Below, piece after piece: positions 52,544 to 64,000 of a DNA stretch of 64,000 nucleotides. Within the stretch, counting starts at the first letter, position 1. The number at the start of each line of letters is the position of its first letter. Where the stretch lies: NCBI GenBank assembly GCA_030052745.1, contig JANBVO010000013.1, positions 682,001 to 746,000 on the forward strand, written 5' to 3'. Made by a program: the position numbers and the translations under genes. Below the pieces are notes generated by a model that searched no databases, was not told the origin of the DNA, and saw only the letters and a list, made by a program, of their open reading frames with translations. Origin of the DNA: Pleurostoma richardsiae (Eukaryota; Ascomycota; Sordariomycetes; Calosphaeriales; Pleurostomataceae).

Positions 52544-54366
52544 TCAAGTCTTACTTTCCAAACTCTGTATCTCCGTCATCGTCCGCTGCTGCTGGTCCCG
52601 CTCGACAAGACTCTTGCTCCTGCCGCCGCCGTGCTTGCCCTTCTTCTCCTTCTCGTCCGCCTCGGCCACCAGCTTCTTGAGGTGCTCCAGCCGCCGTTTG
52701 CACAACTCCGCCGCCTCGACGTGCCGGCCCTGCGCGGCCAAGAACTGCTCGAAGTCGCGCAGCATCGAGTTGGTGATGTTCTTGTCGCGGCCCCAGCCCT
52801 CGGCCACCGTGACGGCCTCGCGGAACGCCGCCTCCGCCTGCTCCAGCTCGCCGGCGCCCCACCGCACCTTCGCCATGGCGCAGTGCACCATGGCGAGCTG
52901 GTACGGGTCGCGGTACAGCGCGTCGCGCAGCCCCTCGTCGTCCAGCACGGCGCGCAGCTCCGCCTGCGCCTGCGCGTGCTCGCCCTGCGACATGCGCCAG
53001 TCGGCGAGGTTGATAGCGAGGTAGATGCGCAGCACGCTGGAGGAGGGGAGGCCCGAGGCCTCCGGGGCGTGCGACTCAAACCAGGCCCGCAGTCCGGCCT
53101 CCTTGTTGCCAATCTCGTGCGACTCGAGCAGGATCCGGAGGTAGTCGTAGTACAGGTCCGCGATGAGCTTGTTGCCGGGGCCCAGGCGGGAGGCGAGGTC
53201 CTCAAAGGCCAGCTGGCAGATCTGCTGGACCACTTGACTGTAGTCCTAGGGAGCGTCGATCGCGGAGATGCGCTCCCAGACCATGGTGATGGGGCGGGTC
53301 CTCCCGAGGGTGATGCGCAGGAGCTGCGGCAGGTACTGCGACAGCAGCGAGGCGATGTCGAACCGCTTCAGCTGGTGCAGCCGCGTGAAGAGGCGCAGCA
53401 TCGCCGTCAGGAAGTCGGGCAGGTCGCACCGGATGATGTACCCGATGTCGGCGAAGGACGGCGAGAGCAGCTTCAGAATCTCGGGGCTCTCACCGATGTT
53501 GACGGACCGTGCGACGATGAGGAAGGACCGAAAGACGTCGTGCAGCACACTGCGGGCGCGCTCGCCGCCCGCGTGGTCACGCAGTCGCCGTTGTACTTCC
53601 ACTCCAGCGCGCCGCTTTCGAGGTTGCCGCGCGCGTAGTTCTGGTAGATGGCCAAGATCTCCTCGGGCACCCGGATCCGATCTGGCGAGCGGACGATGTC
53701 CGGATCAGGCGTCGACTGGAGCAGGCCTGTGACCGGGGAGGGGGACGGTGGCGGGGTCCGGCAGACTAGTTCGTCGCCGGCGCCGGCCTCGGGCTCCTCT
53801 CCGGATTTCATGCGGGCGCGGAGGGCAGGGTTGCGGCGGAGGTATCGTAGGACGTCGTCCATGTTAACCTCCTTCTGGCGGATGTAAAAGACAGACTTTT
53901 GCCCTGCTGTTCCCGCTCCTGCTTGAGACGCAGCAGCGCAATCACCTCGTGGGCCTTATTTTTCTTGTCTAGGCCCCAAGCTGTGATGCGACGCTAATAC
54001 ATCTTCGGTCTGGCACGAGGTGAGTATCTGGATTCCTACCACAGGTTTCGCGAGGGTTGCCCAAGGCGGGCAGTTGCAACCAACTGAGACTTACGTTGCT
54101 TGAAAGTGGTAATCTCTCTCCATGATGGCCATGACTTCCTTCAGTGGCCGGCTCTCCTCGCGATAAAGCGTGGAGATCCTCGGGCGATGCCTGACCCAGT
54201 CCGCGGGTGTCGCCCACTGGCTATCGACGGGCATGATTGGGACAACGAGGCCGGGCCTGTCGATGGTGATGTTGATGGATATTGCATCGCCAGGGATGTC
54301 GGGCGAGACGAGGGAATCATCGGACGTGAGGGCGGCCCCAAGCGGCGCATCCTGATGGAGAGACAT
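52544..54366 (-). pseudogene. Broken Clr5-domain / TPR-like gene
   Basis: Remnant of a fungal Clr5-domain protein. The first part, 54366-54095, ends with STLYREESRPLKEVMAIMER, the start of the Clr5 domain. An ordinary 85-bp intron (54094-54010, GTAAGT..CAG) follows, then TPKMY and a TAG stop at 53996-53994, in the position where RRITAWGLDKKNKAHEVI resumes. The frame then changes before FYIRQKEVNMDDVLRYLRR, changes again near 53575 after EWKYNGDC, and meets a second TAG at 53248-53246 between WERISAIDAP and DYSQVVQQICQLA. The rest to 52544 is a helical TPR-like region (AKVRWGAGELEQAEAAFREA). Two stops and two frame changes make a single sequencing slip unlikely. Its protein sense is otherwise well kept, so decay looks recent. 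Confidence 0.8.
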
Positions 54367-54718
54367 GTGTAATAATTAATACTGCCTGAACTGGGCGCAG
54401 GAGTGGGCAGAATGGGCAGAATAGGCCTGTCAGGATCGTCATTCCGAGCATGAGGCTGGAGGCTGGACGGTCGGACGGATCAACCTTGGATTTAAGGCTG
54501 TCGTGGCTTGTCGTGATGGTGTGGGTGTGAAGCTGCTGGGGACATTTGTGGTCTGTGCCCGATCTGGGCGACTGACAAAAGTCCCCTGCAGGCTGCAGCA
54601 GCTGTCGGGGGGGGTTATTGGCTGTCGATAGAATGGAGGCTTTTGGGGGATGTTGTTGTCAGTCGACTCCGCATCCAATCAATGGCCGCCCGTAACATTG
54701 GAGTTCATGTGGTATTCT
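54367..54718. other. Intergenic region
   Basis: About 350 bp between the Clr5 remnant start and the 3' end of the Flc-like gene. It contains GT/TG-rich and C-rich runs near 54500-54615. No gene was recognised. Confidence 0.35.
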
Positions 54719-57095
54719 TTAGCCTGATCCTGAGCGCCGTCTTGACCAGCGTGGGGGTGAGAGGGAACTTGTAAGTTGCCGATCGCATTGCTCATCTGAG
54801 TGAGCACGGTGTTGCTCAAAAGAAATCAGTTGTGGGCTTGCCGTTCTCATCACCTGAAAGCCTCTCTGGGAGGAACTTGATCTATTGCCCATGAAGCGTT
54901 GCCAGAGACTAGTCTCCGACAGCCGATTGCGTGACTGCGTGATATCTGGCTCCTCATGTCGTTCCCATGCGGTCTCTCTATAAGGTGTGCCGTAAATGAG
55001 ATCTGACTCGCGGAATGAGTAATCGTGCCAACGCGGACCGAGAGGTATTCTTTCTCGCGAAGGCGGAGTGTCAGAAGAACTAGAGCTGTCCGTTACGTCT
55101 GAAGCGGAGGCTGGAATTGGAACAGGAGTGCCTCCGCGGCCGACTTCTTTGGATGCCCCCGTGCCTTGTGATGGAGAACTACTACTCTGTTGGTGGGAAA
55201 TCCCGGTGGCGCTGGAAAGACGACTCAATGAAGATCTTGGAGGGCGATAAAAGCGAGACGTAGATGAGGGATCAATCCGGGGTGCTTGAAGACTGGCCGC
55301 CCGCCGATGCTCGTCGCCCTCGAGTGGCGTCTCGCTGTCTATGAAATATGAGAGATTGGTGCGGGAAGTTTGACGCAAACGTAATTGGCGAAGGTTGAAT
55401 ATCTAGTATTGCGAACCCGTCAGTGAGTGATTTGCCCCTCTTGCTCGACTCTATACATACTTGCGGTCTATCCTGCTGCCTCGGAGCATTGAAGCACTCC
55501 ACAAGTTGATGTACAGCAGGTGTCAAGATTGCGAAAACTATCACTGCGGCATGAAGTAAGAGGATGAAATATGCCACGAAGCTCATCGTAGTGAAGGATG
55601 CGACGCCGGGAAGGAAAGTGATCATGAGAGCCACGGATGTCAGTCTAGCCGCTGCGCAGATGGTACTGGTCGAGAACCAATCGCTCTGCCGGAGTGTGGC
55701 CATGAAACCCATGGAAATAACCTCACAGAGAATCAAGACTACAATTTGAGCGACGGCAGAGATCTGAAGGCCGCCGATGGTCGCACCGCGAATAAACGCG
55801 AGGACAAAAAGTACCAGCACAAAGTTGTCTTCCTGAAGCTGATGATGAGAGTCCGTCACTGGCAATGACTGATAAGCCTTGGACGGTTCAAGCATCAGCA
55901 CACCGAGACTCCGCGTAGGTAGTTGACTCAGAAGCCATATGAAGGCAACTGCAATGGCGACAATAAATCCAACACTTAGTGAAGTGTGATAAGCAGGCAG
56001 GATCTTAGCGTTGTCGGCCTGGTATGCAGATAATGTGACGAGTGGGAAAAGAAAATACGATAACACAGCCCGAAGTACTTGACTGGTTATATATCGAAAG
56101 CCGCCTTGATACTCCTCATATTGACGGATCTGATGTCGATTAAGGAACCAGTGTAATTCGATGATAAGGGCAATGGCCACAGCGAGTAGCGCTATCATGA
56201 TCACCATATTAAGCCAAAGTTCCATGGTCATCGGTGCCCCGACAATCTGCGTCATGAGCTCCAGGCCGAAAGTGCCGCCGTAAGAGCCATTGAATTCGTA
56301 GATGCCGTCATTAATGCTTGGATATGTGGCGCCGCCCGTTAGGGCGTTTGAGCTGCTGAAGAGAGAAAACCAATTCAGGTGACTGACAACTGGCTGATAG
56401 AATCCCGGATACTGAAGACTTAGACTTCCCGTGAGGAAGATAAATTGGAGGTAAAAGAGGCAATTACCAAACCCCGGAAGAATAAGCGTGCGCTTGTCGC
56501 CTACATCCTCGTCTTCCTCACTTCGTCTTCTGAAAAGTGATTGTAAGCTGGCGCTAGCGAAGACGAGGAGGAATACAGCCAGAAGTGTGTATCGTAGCGC
56601 TTTCGAGATCGAGGTTGGGATTTGCGGACTGATGTTCGCTGATAGACAGTCCACCTCATCCGACTCATCCTGTCCAAACAAATGTAGGTTGATGTGAAAG
56701 GTCGATAACGGAAAGAGAACACCAAGGTCTTTTGAGATGACCATATCGAGACCAGATTGGTTGAAATCTGAGCTGGTCCTGTTCCTGCCCAGCATCGAAC
56801 ACGTTACGCTGGGTCGTACCCGATCTGTGGTTGCGCTGCCGAGCATCTCCGTGTCGATAACGACTGCTGCGATCCCGCGAGCCATCATCTCACAAGCATC
56901 TCTAGTGGTAAAATCCTTGCGTAGGCTCGCAGTCATATTCGTCACCGAACCGATCTGTTCAAGACGTGCTGACAAACTCCAGCTCCCAGGTAGCCACGGT
57001 GACTCGGTAGGATGTCCATCACAAGCCTTCCACTGCAGGTATGCCGACAAAGCCGGCGATACCAGTAGCCCAAGAAGACTTAAGACGGCGCGCAT
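54719..57095 (-). CDS. TRP-like / Flc-family integral membrane protein
   Basis: Predicted fungal TRP-like channel or flavin-carrier (Flc) family membrane protein (772 aa). Exons 57095-55461 and 55402-54719 are joined by a 58-bp GTATGT..TAG intron, which restores RPQIFNLRQLRLRQTSRTNLSYF. The start at 57095 gives a clear signal peptide (MRAVLSLLGLLVSPALSAYLQW); the longer frame upstream lacks this. Next comes a Cys-containing luminal ML-like domain (about residues 20-190) with N-x-S/T sites. From residue about 195 there are roughly nine hydrophobic segments, with FGNCLFYLQFIFLTGSLSLQ and WFSTSTICAAARL typical of the family. A long Ser/Arg-rich cytosolic tail ends the protein. Relatives act in cell-wall and calcium homeostasis at ER or plasma membranes. 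It is a housekeeping flank gene. Confidence 0.85.
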
Positions 57096-58246
57096 GACAA
57101 TAAGGAAGCGCCGCGTGTTGATGATACAGTGAAGAAGGTGGATGTAGTCCCAGAGGAGAGCATGCAAGATTATGGACCTCAACTTGTCTAGAATTTTTAA
57201 CGTCTCCACCTCGTATTCCCTCACCCCTGACTAGATTCCTCCTGGACACCTACTATAGTAGATGCGAGCCCACTTCCTGGCAATTGCTACTGTACCAAAA
57301 TGCTAGTTTCGGCGCTAAGTGGACGACACTAGGGCCTAGGTACTAGGTAAGGCCCCTTCAATATAATTCTGAAGGATGCAAAAGAGTGAGTAGGCTACAA
57401 GGGTTTCGCTTTTTGGACAAAGTCCGTCTCGACGAGCCTGAACTTTCTCGTTAATAATGTTTCGATTCCTGAAGACATATGAGGAAGGTAGATACCTGAA
57501 GGCAAGTAGTTGTCTTTCGTGGGAAAACACCGTACCTCGTTTGCGGGCGTCTTACCAAAGTCCGGTATGCGCCGGCCGCCCGCCCCTAATCAGCTTAGAG
57601 AGGCACCGACCGCCCCCGGGTTCAACGACGTCCGACGACCAGGCCTCGGGAGGCCGTTTGCCCCACACACCTCTTCGTTCATTGCCGCCGTTTCGACACA
57701 ACTCCATTACTTTGAGTTCCGGGAGACGCCATGCCGATGTACCTGGGCAATATCGACCTGTTGACAGACCACGACATCAACGTCGATATTGACACATACT
57801 GTTAAAGAGACGTGCGTGAAGTACTGCCTAGTGGGCTAGGAATTGGTCTTCGACGGTATTTTATGATCCTTCCCCTTAGAACTAGTCCTCGATAGCCATT
57901 CCTTCAGCTTGTTCACGTCGGTCCTTTCATGCACTCTTATCGAGGCTTGGGACAGGTTGTCATCTTCATCATCGTCATCTCTTCAAATCGTCTGGTCGAT
58001 TTGCGTGAGACCGGAATTTGCCTGCAATTACCGGGATCCGCTTACGGTGATCATGGCTTCTTATAGCGGAAGGTCCAGGAACACCGGTTGAATTGATGCA
58101 GTTCCGTAGTAACGTTACCTTCCCAGAACACAAGAGCTGAGATTATCGAGGTGCGGAGTTTCTTGAGATGATTACCAGTACACATTGTGATTGAAGCAGC
58201 GCATCGACAGCGTTCATACAGACGCACTACGCATCCTCCCTTCGTG
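57096..58246. promoter_or_regulatory. Divergent upstream region of Flc-like and GH2 genes
   Basis: About 1.15 kb. It holds a CGGAGTT at 58155-58161, about 90 bp before the GH2 start, and an inexact ACAACTCC near 57699. These are single copies outside the cluster and may be chance. No gene was recognised. Confidence 0.35.
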
Positions 58247-60916
58247 ATGTATCTTAGCAGTCATTGGCAACGCTTCTGCCTCCAAATCGGGCTAGGCATT
58301 GCCCATGCATCCGCTGCTTCGCTATTATCAGGGCCTGGAGATTTCGCAGTTATTCCTGCCTGGGACATCCAGCAGACATCCCAAGTAGGAAACACACCGC
58401 TCTCTACCGTGTCCCAACCGGGCTTTGACACATCGTCGTGGTCTCACATTGATACAACACGATGCACCCTCATCGCCTGCCTAATGAGGGTGGGAATATT
58501 CAATGAGCAAGCTCTTTTCTACTCGGACTATCTCACACAAATCAGTCAGGGCGATTTCCTTCAGGAATGACTGTACCGGCATGAGTTCTCCCTGGATCCC
58601 AGTCCTGGGAAGCACTATCTGCTGCAGACCAACGGTATCTCATCCAAGGCGGACGTGTTCTTCAATGGACATCATATTGCGAACAAGTCCTTCCAATCAG
58701 GAGGCTACGGCGGCCATACGTACGACATTTCGGAATTCGTCGGGGGAGAGAATGCGCTTCTTATTCAGACGTATCCGACCGACTACAACTACGACTTTGC
58801 ACAGGGCTTTGTGGACTGGAATCCTTATCCGGCAGACAATGGGACAGGCATCTGGAGGAACGTGACTATCAAGGAGACAGGGCCGGTGGCATTAGGACCG
58901 CTGAGTGTTCTTACTTATGTCCCTGTGCCGGTCGAGAAGCACAGCGCTGTTGTAACTGTAAGGGCGAACGTGATGAACCTTGAGAACACGACGGTCACAT
59001 TTAGGGTCGATGGCCTGATCTCTGAAGAGGCAGGAGGCATCCCTCACAAGTTGGAAGAGTCTTTCACCGTTGGACCTCTTGGCTCGACCGTCGTCGCTCT
59101 ATCATTGACTCTAGAAAACCCGAAGATCTGGTGGCCAAAGCAGTGGGGTGGCCAACCGCTCTACAATGCACAACTGTCCCTACCAACGAAGGGGGCATTA
59201 TCTGACTCAACAGAGGCTGTTTTTGGTATCCGAAACATCACGTCCACTGTCAACTCCCACGATGACCGCATCTTCACACTCAATGGTCACCCCTTCCAGG
59301 TGCTGGGTGGAGGTTACTCACCCGATATTTTCCTCCGCTGGGATAGCGCGAAGTTCGCCGCCCAGGCGCAATACGTGCTAGACATGGGCCTCAACACGAT
59401 CCGTCTTGAGGGTAAGATGGAGCATCCCGAGCTGTATGAAATCGCAGACCGCATGGGCCTCATGGTCATCCCGGGCTGGGAGTGCTGCGACAAGTGGGAG
59501 GCCTGGAGCTACAATGATGAGCTGTCCGTGAGCCCAGTGCCGGTGTGGGATGCCGACGACTACGCGACGGCAAACGATAGCATGAGGCATGAATCTGCTA
59601 TGCTGCAGACGCACCCAAGCGTACTGGCGTACCTCGTCGGGAGCGACTTCTGGCCAAACGATCAGGCAACAGCCATCTATGCCGACGCGCTCGCGGAGGC
59701 CGGGTGGCAGACCCCTATCGTAGCCTCGGCATCTAAACGAGGGTATCCCCAGCTGCTCGGACCCTCGGGCATGAAAATGGACGGGCCATACGACTGGGTG
59801 CCGCCCAACTACTGGTATGACCCAGAACCATCTGCGGACCGCCTCGGCGCAGCCTTCGGCTTCGGGTCTGAGCTGGGTGCCGGCGTCGGCACGCCAGAGC
59901 TGGGTAGCCTCCGCAAGTTCCTCTCGGAGGACGACCTCACAGACCTGTGGACGAAGCCGAACAAGGGTCTGTTCCACATGTCCACGGCTGTGTCGCAGTT
60001 CCACGACCGCAGCATATACAACGACGGTCTGTATCACCGCTACGGCGCGCCGATGAGCCTGGAGGACTACGTTCTGAAGGCGCAGATGATGGACTACGAG
60101 GCGACGAGGGCACAGTTCGAGGCGTACTCGGCGATGTGGAGCGCGGAGAGGCCGGCGACGGGGGCGGTCTACTGGATGCTGAACAATGCGTGGCCGAGCC
60201 TGCATTGGAACCAGTTCGACTACTATCTGCAGCCGGCCGGGTCGTACTTCGGGACGAAGACAGGAAGCAGAATAGAGCATGTGGCGTATGATTATGTGGC
60301 TAAGAAGGTGTACTTGATCAACCATTCTCTCGATCGTGAGGGACCCAGGACGGTCAAGGTGGAGGTCTTGACCATGAACGGCACGGTGATGTCGAGTGAC
60401 ACCATCTCCGTCAGCACGCAACCCAATCAAAGCATGGCGGTAATTGAAGTATCAACCCTGGCGGCGCCGGGGGTGGTCGTGTTCCTCAAGTTGGTCCTGC
60501 TCGACGGGACACAAACACTCAGCCGGAACGTGTACTGGGTAGCACCAACGCTCGACGCCCTGGACTGGGACAACTCGACGTGGTACCACACGCCCGTCAC
60601 CAAATACGCAAATTACACCGCCCTCAGCCGGCTCAGCGCCGCTAATATCTCCGTCTCGGCTTCGCAGCCGTTGTGCGGCGGAAGTGCGCGGGCGGTGATG
60701 CTAGAGAACCACTCGCCAGTGCCGGCGTTTTTTGTGAGGCTCAACCTCGTGGATGCACACGATGGGGACGTGGTACCCGTCCTTTGGTCGGACAACTACG
60801 TGACACTCTGGCCCCACGAGAAGCTGGAGCTGAAGGTGAGCTATATTAGCGGTACCGCTGCGACGATCCAAGTCAGCGGGGGCAACGTGGCTGCAGCGGA
60901 AGTGCGACTTCCATAA
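58247..60916 (+). pseudogene. GH2 exo-beta-D-glucosaminidase-like gene with an in-frame TGA
   Basis: Reads as a glycoside hydrolase family 2 enzyme, closest in feel to fungal exo-beta-D-glucosaminidases, which remove GlcN from chitosan ends. The single frame 58247-60916 (889 codons) has the expected length (about 890 aa). It begins with a signal-like MYLSSHWQRFCLQIGLGIAH. A TGA at 58568-58570 interrupts it, right where family members have Trp (QE[W]LYRHEFSLDPSPG). Beyond it the frame is intact: GIWRNVTI, VLDMGLNTIRLEGKMEHPE, MGLMVIPGWECCDKWE, the probable acid/base Asp in YLVGSDFWPND, and the nucleophile Glu in FGFGSELGAG. One lesion only, so this is either a very recent pseudogene, a read-through case (TGA followed by C), or a sequence error. 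No intron fits around the TGA. Confidence 0.75.
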
Positions 60917-62617
60917 GACAGTGAAAACCTCAGATTCCTCTACTTCGACAGTGCTTAATCCGCTCGCTCGTGGCTGATTGCCTACCTTGCCTTAGCTGGT
61001 GAGCAGTATTGGATGTGTGGGCTGACAAAGACTCTCAACCCCGGGACGTAGAGCCAGAAATACCTAACACGACACGTATCTGGTAACAGCATCTATCATG
61101 AAACCCTAGCTGGGATGCGACAGGCTTATTTGGAAGCTCATGTTGAAGTTGTTTCAACCTGTCCTCTGGGACAAATGGTAAATCCCCTTCAGACGCTTGC
61201 TCGATTGGACATTTCGAGCCGGCTTCGTATCCTGTGGCGACTGCGGCAGATCAACGGCGACGGAAGCCGGGAATTATGGGCCCCGGAGCCAGATCAGGGG
61301 CGGGGTGTCGGAACGACTGGGTGTGGATATGAATGTACTATCCCGTCCCGCAGACATTGCTTGATTGCCCAACAGGGAGCAGTGACTTCTACCAAGAGTC
61401 TGCAATCAGTGGGTGTCTAGATTGGCAGATTGGCCATAGCTGTTACAGTCGCTGTAATCTGCCTGGGCGTCATCAATCTCATGTGTGAGAAAATGCTGGC
61501 CTCTGAACGGCCTGAACCGCCGCGAAGCCCAGGGGGCAGATGCGCCGATGCGATTATCTCGAGATGACAGGTTTCCGAGGCCGCCCTAGTGGTCTCTCGT
61601 CAAGCCAGCCAACACTCCAGGACTCCTGGAATCCGAGCTGCTAGCCCTGGGCGCAGCCCTACATACCACTCAAGCCATACTACACTTACTGTACGGTTAG
61701 TGTGCGTAGACTAGTCCTGTAGCCTGGAATGATGGCTTCATCCCACTACAGTGGCGGGGCTGGGAACAGGCTATGACACCTATGACCTCATCGAATCTCC
61801 ATTCTCCGGGGCCCGTCCTCGATCTCGGTCCAGGGTCTTCAGTGCTCTCGTGACATCTGGGTCCTTCGAAGCAAAGAGAACATCGATGGTAACCCATCCA
61901 GCCAGCCAGCCAGCCAATCGAGGACTCAGCATTGATTGAGCGTGATATCTGTCCGGATCGAGACTTCTCCCACGAATCGACCTGCCAAGCGGCCGTCCGG
62001 ACAAGCTGCTCCGAGACCTGAAAGCACAAAGCGCCGCTGAACCCCTGCAGGATGCCTTGAGGCCCGACTCGTTGTTCTCTCAGGCTAGTTACAGCTTTGT
62101 TATCCTCCATCGATAAGCGTCAGACGGCCCCTCCATGACGTCCGGCTGCCCCAACCGATCTCAGCTTGCTCCCGTCAGATCGGCCATCAGCCCGCCCTGA
62201 CCAGGCTGGCTTCCTCCCAGCAGCTCTGCTGCCCTTTGTGCTTGCCACCTGCTCTGCCGGCGCTACGGTGCGCCAATGTAAGGGGGAAAGGTGTGGAGAG
62301 GCGTTGGCCTGCAAGTACAGTAAAGCGCGTCCATGACGCCTCGTCTCTGGGCTCCGAGAAGGCATGTCTCGCATGGCGCGCCGTCGACGCATCGGATGTC
62401 TTCATTCGGTTGACGCTTTTAATATTGACTCTTCCAAACAAAACAAATCCCCCTTGTCCGTTCCTGTTTCCACAGTCTCTCGTCTGTTCTAGTGTACCGT
62501 ACCCTGGCATAGCCACAAAATCAGAAGCCACCCTTTCCACTGCCTGAAGGTCTCACGGCAGCCTCCCAGGCAGATTGACTGCTGCCCTGCAAACAGGAGT
62601 GTAAGGCCACAGACTGC
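60917..62617. other. Long intergenic region with a short tandem repeat
   Basis: About 1.7 kb between the GH2 gene and the repair gene. A (CCAG)n microsatellite lies at about 61898-61916. C/T-rich tracts near 62430-62480 fit a promoter of the downstream gene. Overlapping open frames on both strands show no family. Confidence 0.4.
61898..61916. repeat. (CCAG)n microsatellite
   Basis: About four and a half perfect copies of CCAG/CAGC. It is short, non-coding and of no evident function. Confidence 0.8.
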
Positions 62618-64000
62618 ATGCTCAATCCCATTCACCCGCATCACGTTGTGACATCACGACTCGCCGGACGATTATTGCCGCAGACAGTCAGCAGACTTGC
62701 GGTTTATCTCTCCTGCCACATCTCGTGTCACGTTGCTGTCAGGGCATCGAAATCCGCGAGCCAGCTGTCATCGAAATCCTCGCCTGTTTCTCCGCGAGCG
62801 ATAACGTCACGGAAGACATCACCTCACGCTCAAGGTTTGGCGATGCCTCGTCAGAAGAAAAAGGCAGGGGGCCATCCAGAAAATGCGGGCTCACCACAGC
62901 TTCCATTCGAGGCGAAAGCCGCATCTGGGCACGGAGCAACGGAGAACGTGAGACCTCCGAACCTGCGCAGGTCTAGTCGGCGAACAACGGCAGCCCAAAA
63001 CGAGATGCAATCAGACAAAGGTGCCGCACCCGGTATCGGGTCGCAGCAGGACAGCTCTTCGGCATCCTCCGCATCGTCCCCGGACGACCCCCAGGCCATG
63101 GCTCCAAAGGCTGAGCTCTATGGCAACCGCAGCCCCGGGCAGGTCAACGAGGCCATCGAGAGGCTCGTCAAGATGGAACGCAAGTTCCGGCGCGCGGTCA
63201 AGCGGCAGAAGCAGCAACTCGAGACGAGTGTGATTGAGTCGTCCAAGGAGACCCCTGGCGGACCTGCGACTGCCCGCGTCGTCGGTGATAAGGCAACCGA
63301 AAAGACGACGCTGCCGGCGAATCCCACAGACCGGTCGATCCTCCCAACGCCGGACGGAGACGGCGATGATGTTGCGGGCCAGTACATGACCGCCACGCAA
63401 ATTCCCGAGGAGGACATGGAGGACGTGGACGAGAACGTGCTGGAGAGCACCGAGAACCTCGAGGTCGCAGAACGCGGTGCTAGCAGGCCTCCCCCGGTGA
63501 ATAGCGACTATCTACCGCTGCCATGGAAAGGTCGTCTAGGCTATGTAAGGACTTACAGCGCTCCGGTCGCCCTCTTGGGGGCGGTTGTCGCTCATCAGCT
63601 GACCTGGCGCAGGCATGCCTCAATACTTACCTGAGGAACGCGAAACCGCCCGTGTTCTGCTCACGGACATGCCGGATAGCGTCCATCATAGAACACAGGC
63701 ATCCTCTGCAGGATCCCTCTCAGCCAGAGTCGACCAAGAACCGTCCGGACAAGACCAAGCCTGCGGACAAGGCTCTGGGGATGAAATTTGTACAGCAGCT
63801 CGGGCTCACCAACGCGGCGGACCTGGTCAAGATGCTGAGGTGGAATGACAAGTACGGCATCAAGTTCATGCGTCTCAGCTCAGAGATGTTTCCCTTCGCG
63901 AGCCACCCGGAGCACGGCTACAAGCTTGCACCGTTCGCGTCCGAAATGCTCGCCGAGGCGGGGAAGGTCGTCGCGGAGCTGGGCCACCGTGTGACGATGC
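62618..64000 (+). CDS. uve1: UV-damage endonuclease, UVE1/UvdE family (5' part, runs off the window)
   Basis: Predicted apurinic/UV-damage endonuclease that nicks 5' of UV photoproducts. Exon 1 runs 62618-63544, and exon 2 from 63613 continues past the window end (68-bp GTAAGG..CAG intron). The splice makes WKGRLGYACLNTYLRNAKPP, then VFCSRTCRIASI, GLTNAADLVKMLRWN and YGIKFMRLSSEMFPFASHPE, the conserved start of the UvdE TIM barrel. The metal-binding residues lie mostly beyond the window. Exon 1 codes for a long, low-complexity acidic and Ser-rich N-terminal extension usual in fungi. Two possible starts stand out: ATG 62618, which adds 75 residues with no Asp or Glu and nine Arg/Lys, and ATG 62843 (MPRQKKKAGG), which begins with a basic cluster. 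These fit mitochondrial and nuclear forms respectively. Homology is secure, start choice is not. Confidence 0.88.

Noticed and set aside
52631-53638. 335-codon open frame on the plus strand
   Set aside because: It lies antisense to the GC-rich Clr5 remnant; its sequence is Leu/Val/Arg-rich shadow without family motifs.
59378-60430. 350-codon open frame on the minus strand
   Set aside because: Antisense shadow of the GH2 gene, whose own frame carries the conserved catalytic motifs.
1-64000. CRISPR arrays, rRNA, tRNA or bacterial-style operons
   Set aside because: No regularly spaced repeats or tRNA-like folds were noticed, and the gene structure (short spliceosomal introns, fungal families) is eukaryotic. 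A dedicated tRNA scan was not possible here.

Overview
The window is nuclear DNA of a filamentous ascomycete (Pezizomycotina). Genes carry many short introns (about 50-120 bp, GT-AG with two likely GC-AG). It holds a type I iterative PKS pair, a Zn2Cys6 regulator, fungal MFS families, a Clr5-domain gene, a fungal TRP/Flc-like membrane protein and the start of a UV-damage endonuclease. I cannot name the species or order from the sequence alone.

About positions 1-48600 look like one secondary-metabolite cluster of the azaphilone type. At its centre are two divergent polyketide synthase genes. One is a non-reducing PKS with SAT-KS-AT-PT-ACP-CMeT-R order (27549 to 19576, minus). The other is a highly reducing PKS with KS-AT-DH-CMeT-ER-KR-ACP order (28254 to 36895, plus, 14 exons). 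Around them lie a salicylate-hydroxylase-like FAD monooxygenase (15749-14367), an HxxxD acyltransferase (16196-17578), an NAD(P)-dependent ketoreductase (17894-19229) and an FSH1/LovG-type hydrolase (8675-7797). There are also an SDR-like oxidoreductase (10460-9438), a 14-TM MFS efflux pump (13582-11659), two divergent BBE-type FAD oxidases (40188-38657 and 40612-42329) and a Zn2Cys6 factor (43219-45376). At the edges are an FMO-like monooxygenase (260-1854) and a type-B carboxylesterase-like gene whose nucleophile is replaced (46711-48586). The likely logic: the NR-PKS makes a methylated aromatic aldehyde released by its R domain, the ketoreductase reduces a side-chain ketone, and the FAD monooxygenase dearomatises the ring to a pyran-quinone core. 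The HR-PKS makes a reduced methylated acyl chain that the acyltransferase can attach, and the FAD oxidases, FMO and SDR tailor the product. No P450 was found.

A short motif, CGGAGTT or CGGAGTA, often as inverted or direct pairs, recurs in most intergenic regions of the cluster. I propose it as the binding site of the cluster's Zn2Cys6 factor. It is absent between two genes at 3177-7320, a maltose-permease-like MFS and a DUF1593/Sde182-like protein, which look like an unrelated insert within the cluster.

The right flank (48.9-64 kb) looks like ordinary chromosome with signs of gene decay. It holds a fungal-specific unknown protein, a questin-oxidase-like (DUF4243) gene with a reading-frame problem, and a clearly broken Clr5-domain gene. 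It also holds an intact Flc/TRP-like membrane protein, a GH2 exo-beta-glucosaminidase-like gene with an in-frame TGA where tryptophan is expected, and the 5' part of a UVE1-like DNA repair endonuclease with a possible mitochondrial presequence. All exon borders below were deduced by eye from splice signals and frame closure, not from transcripts.
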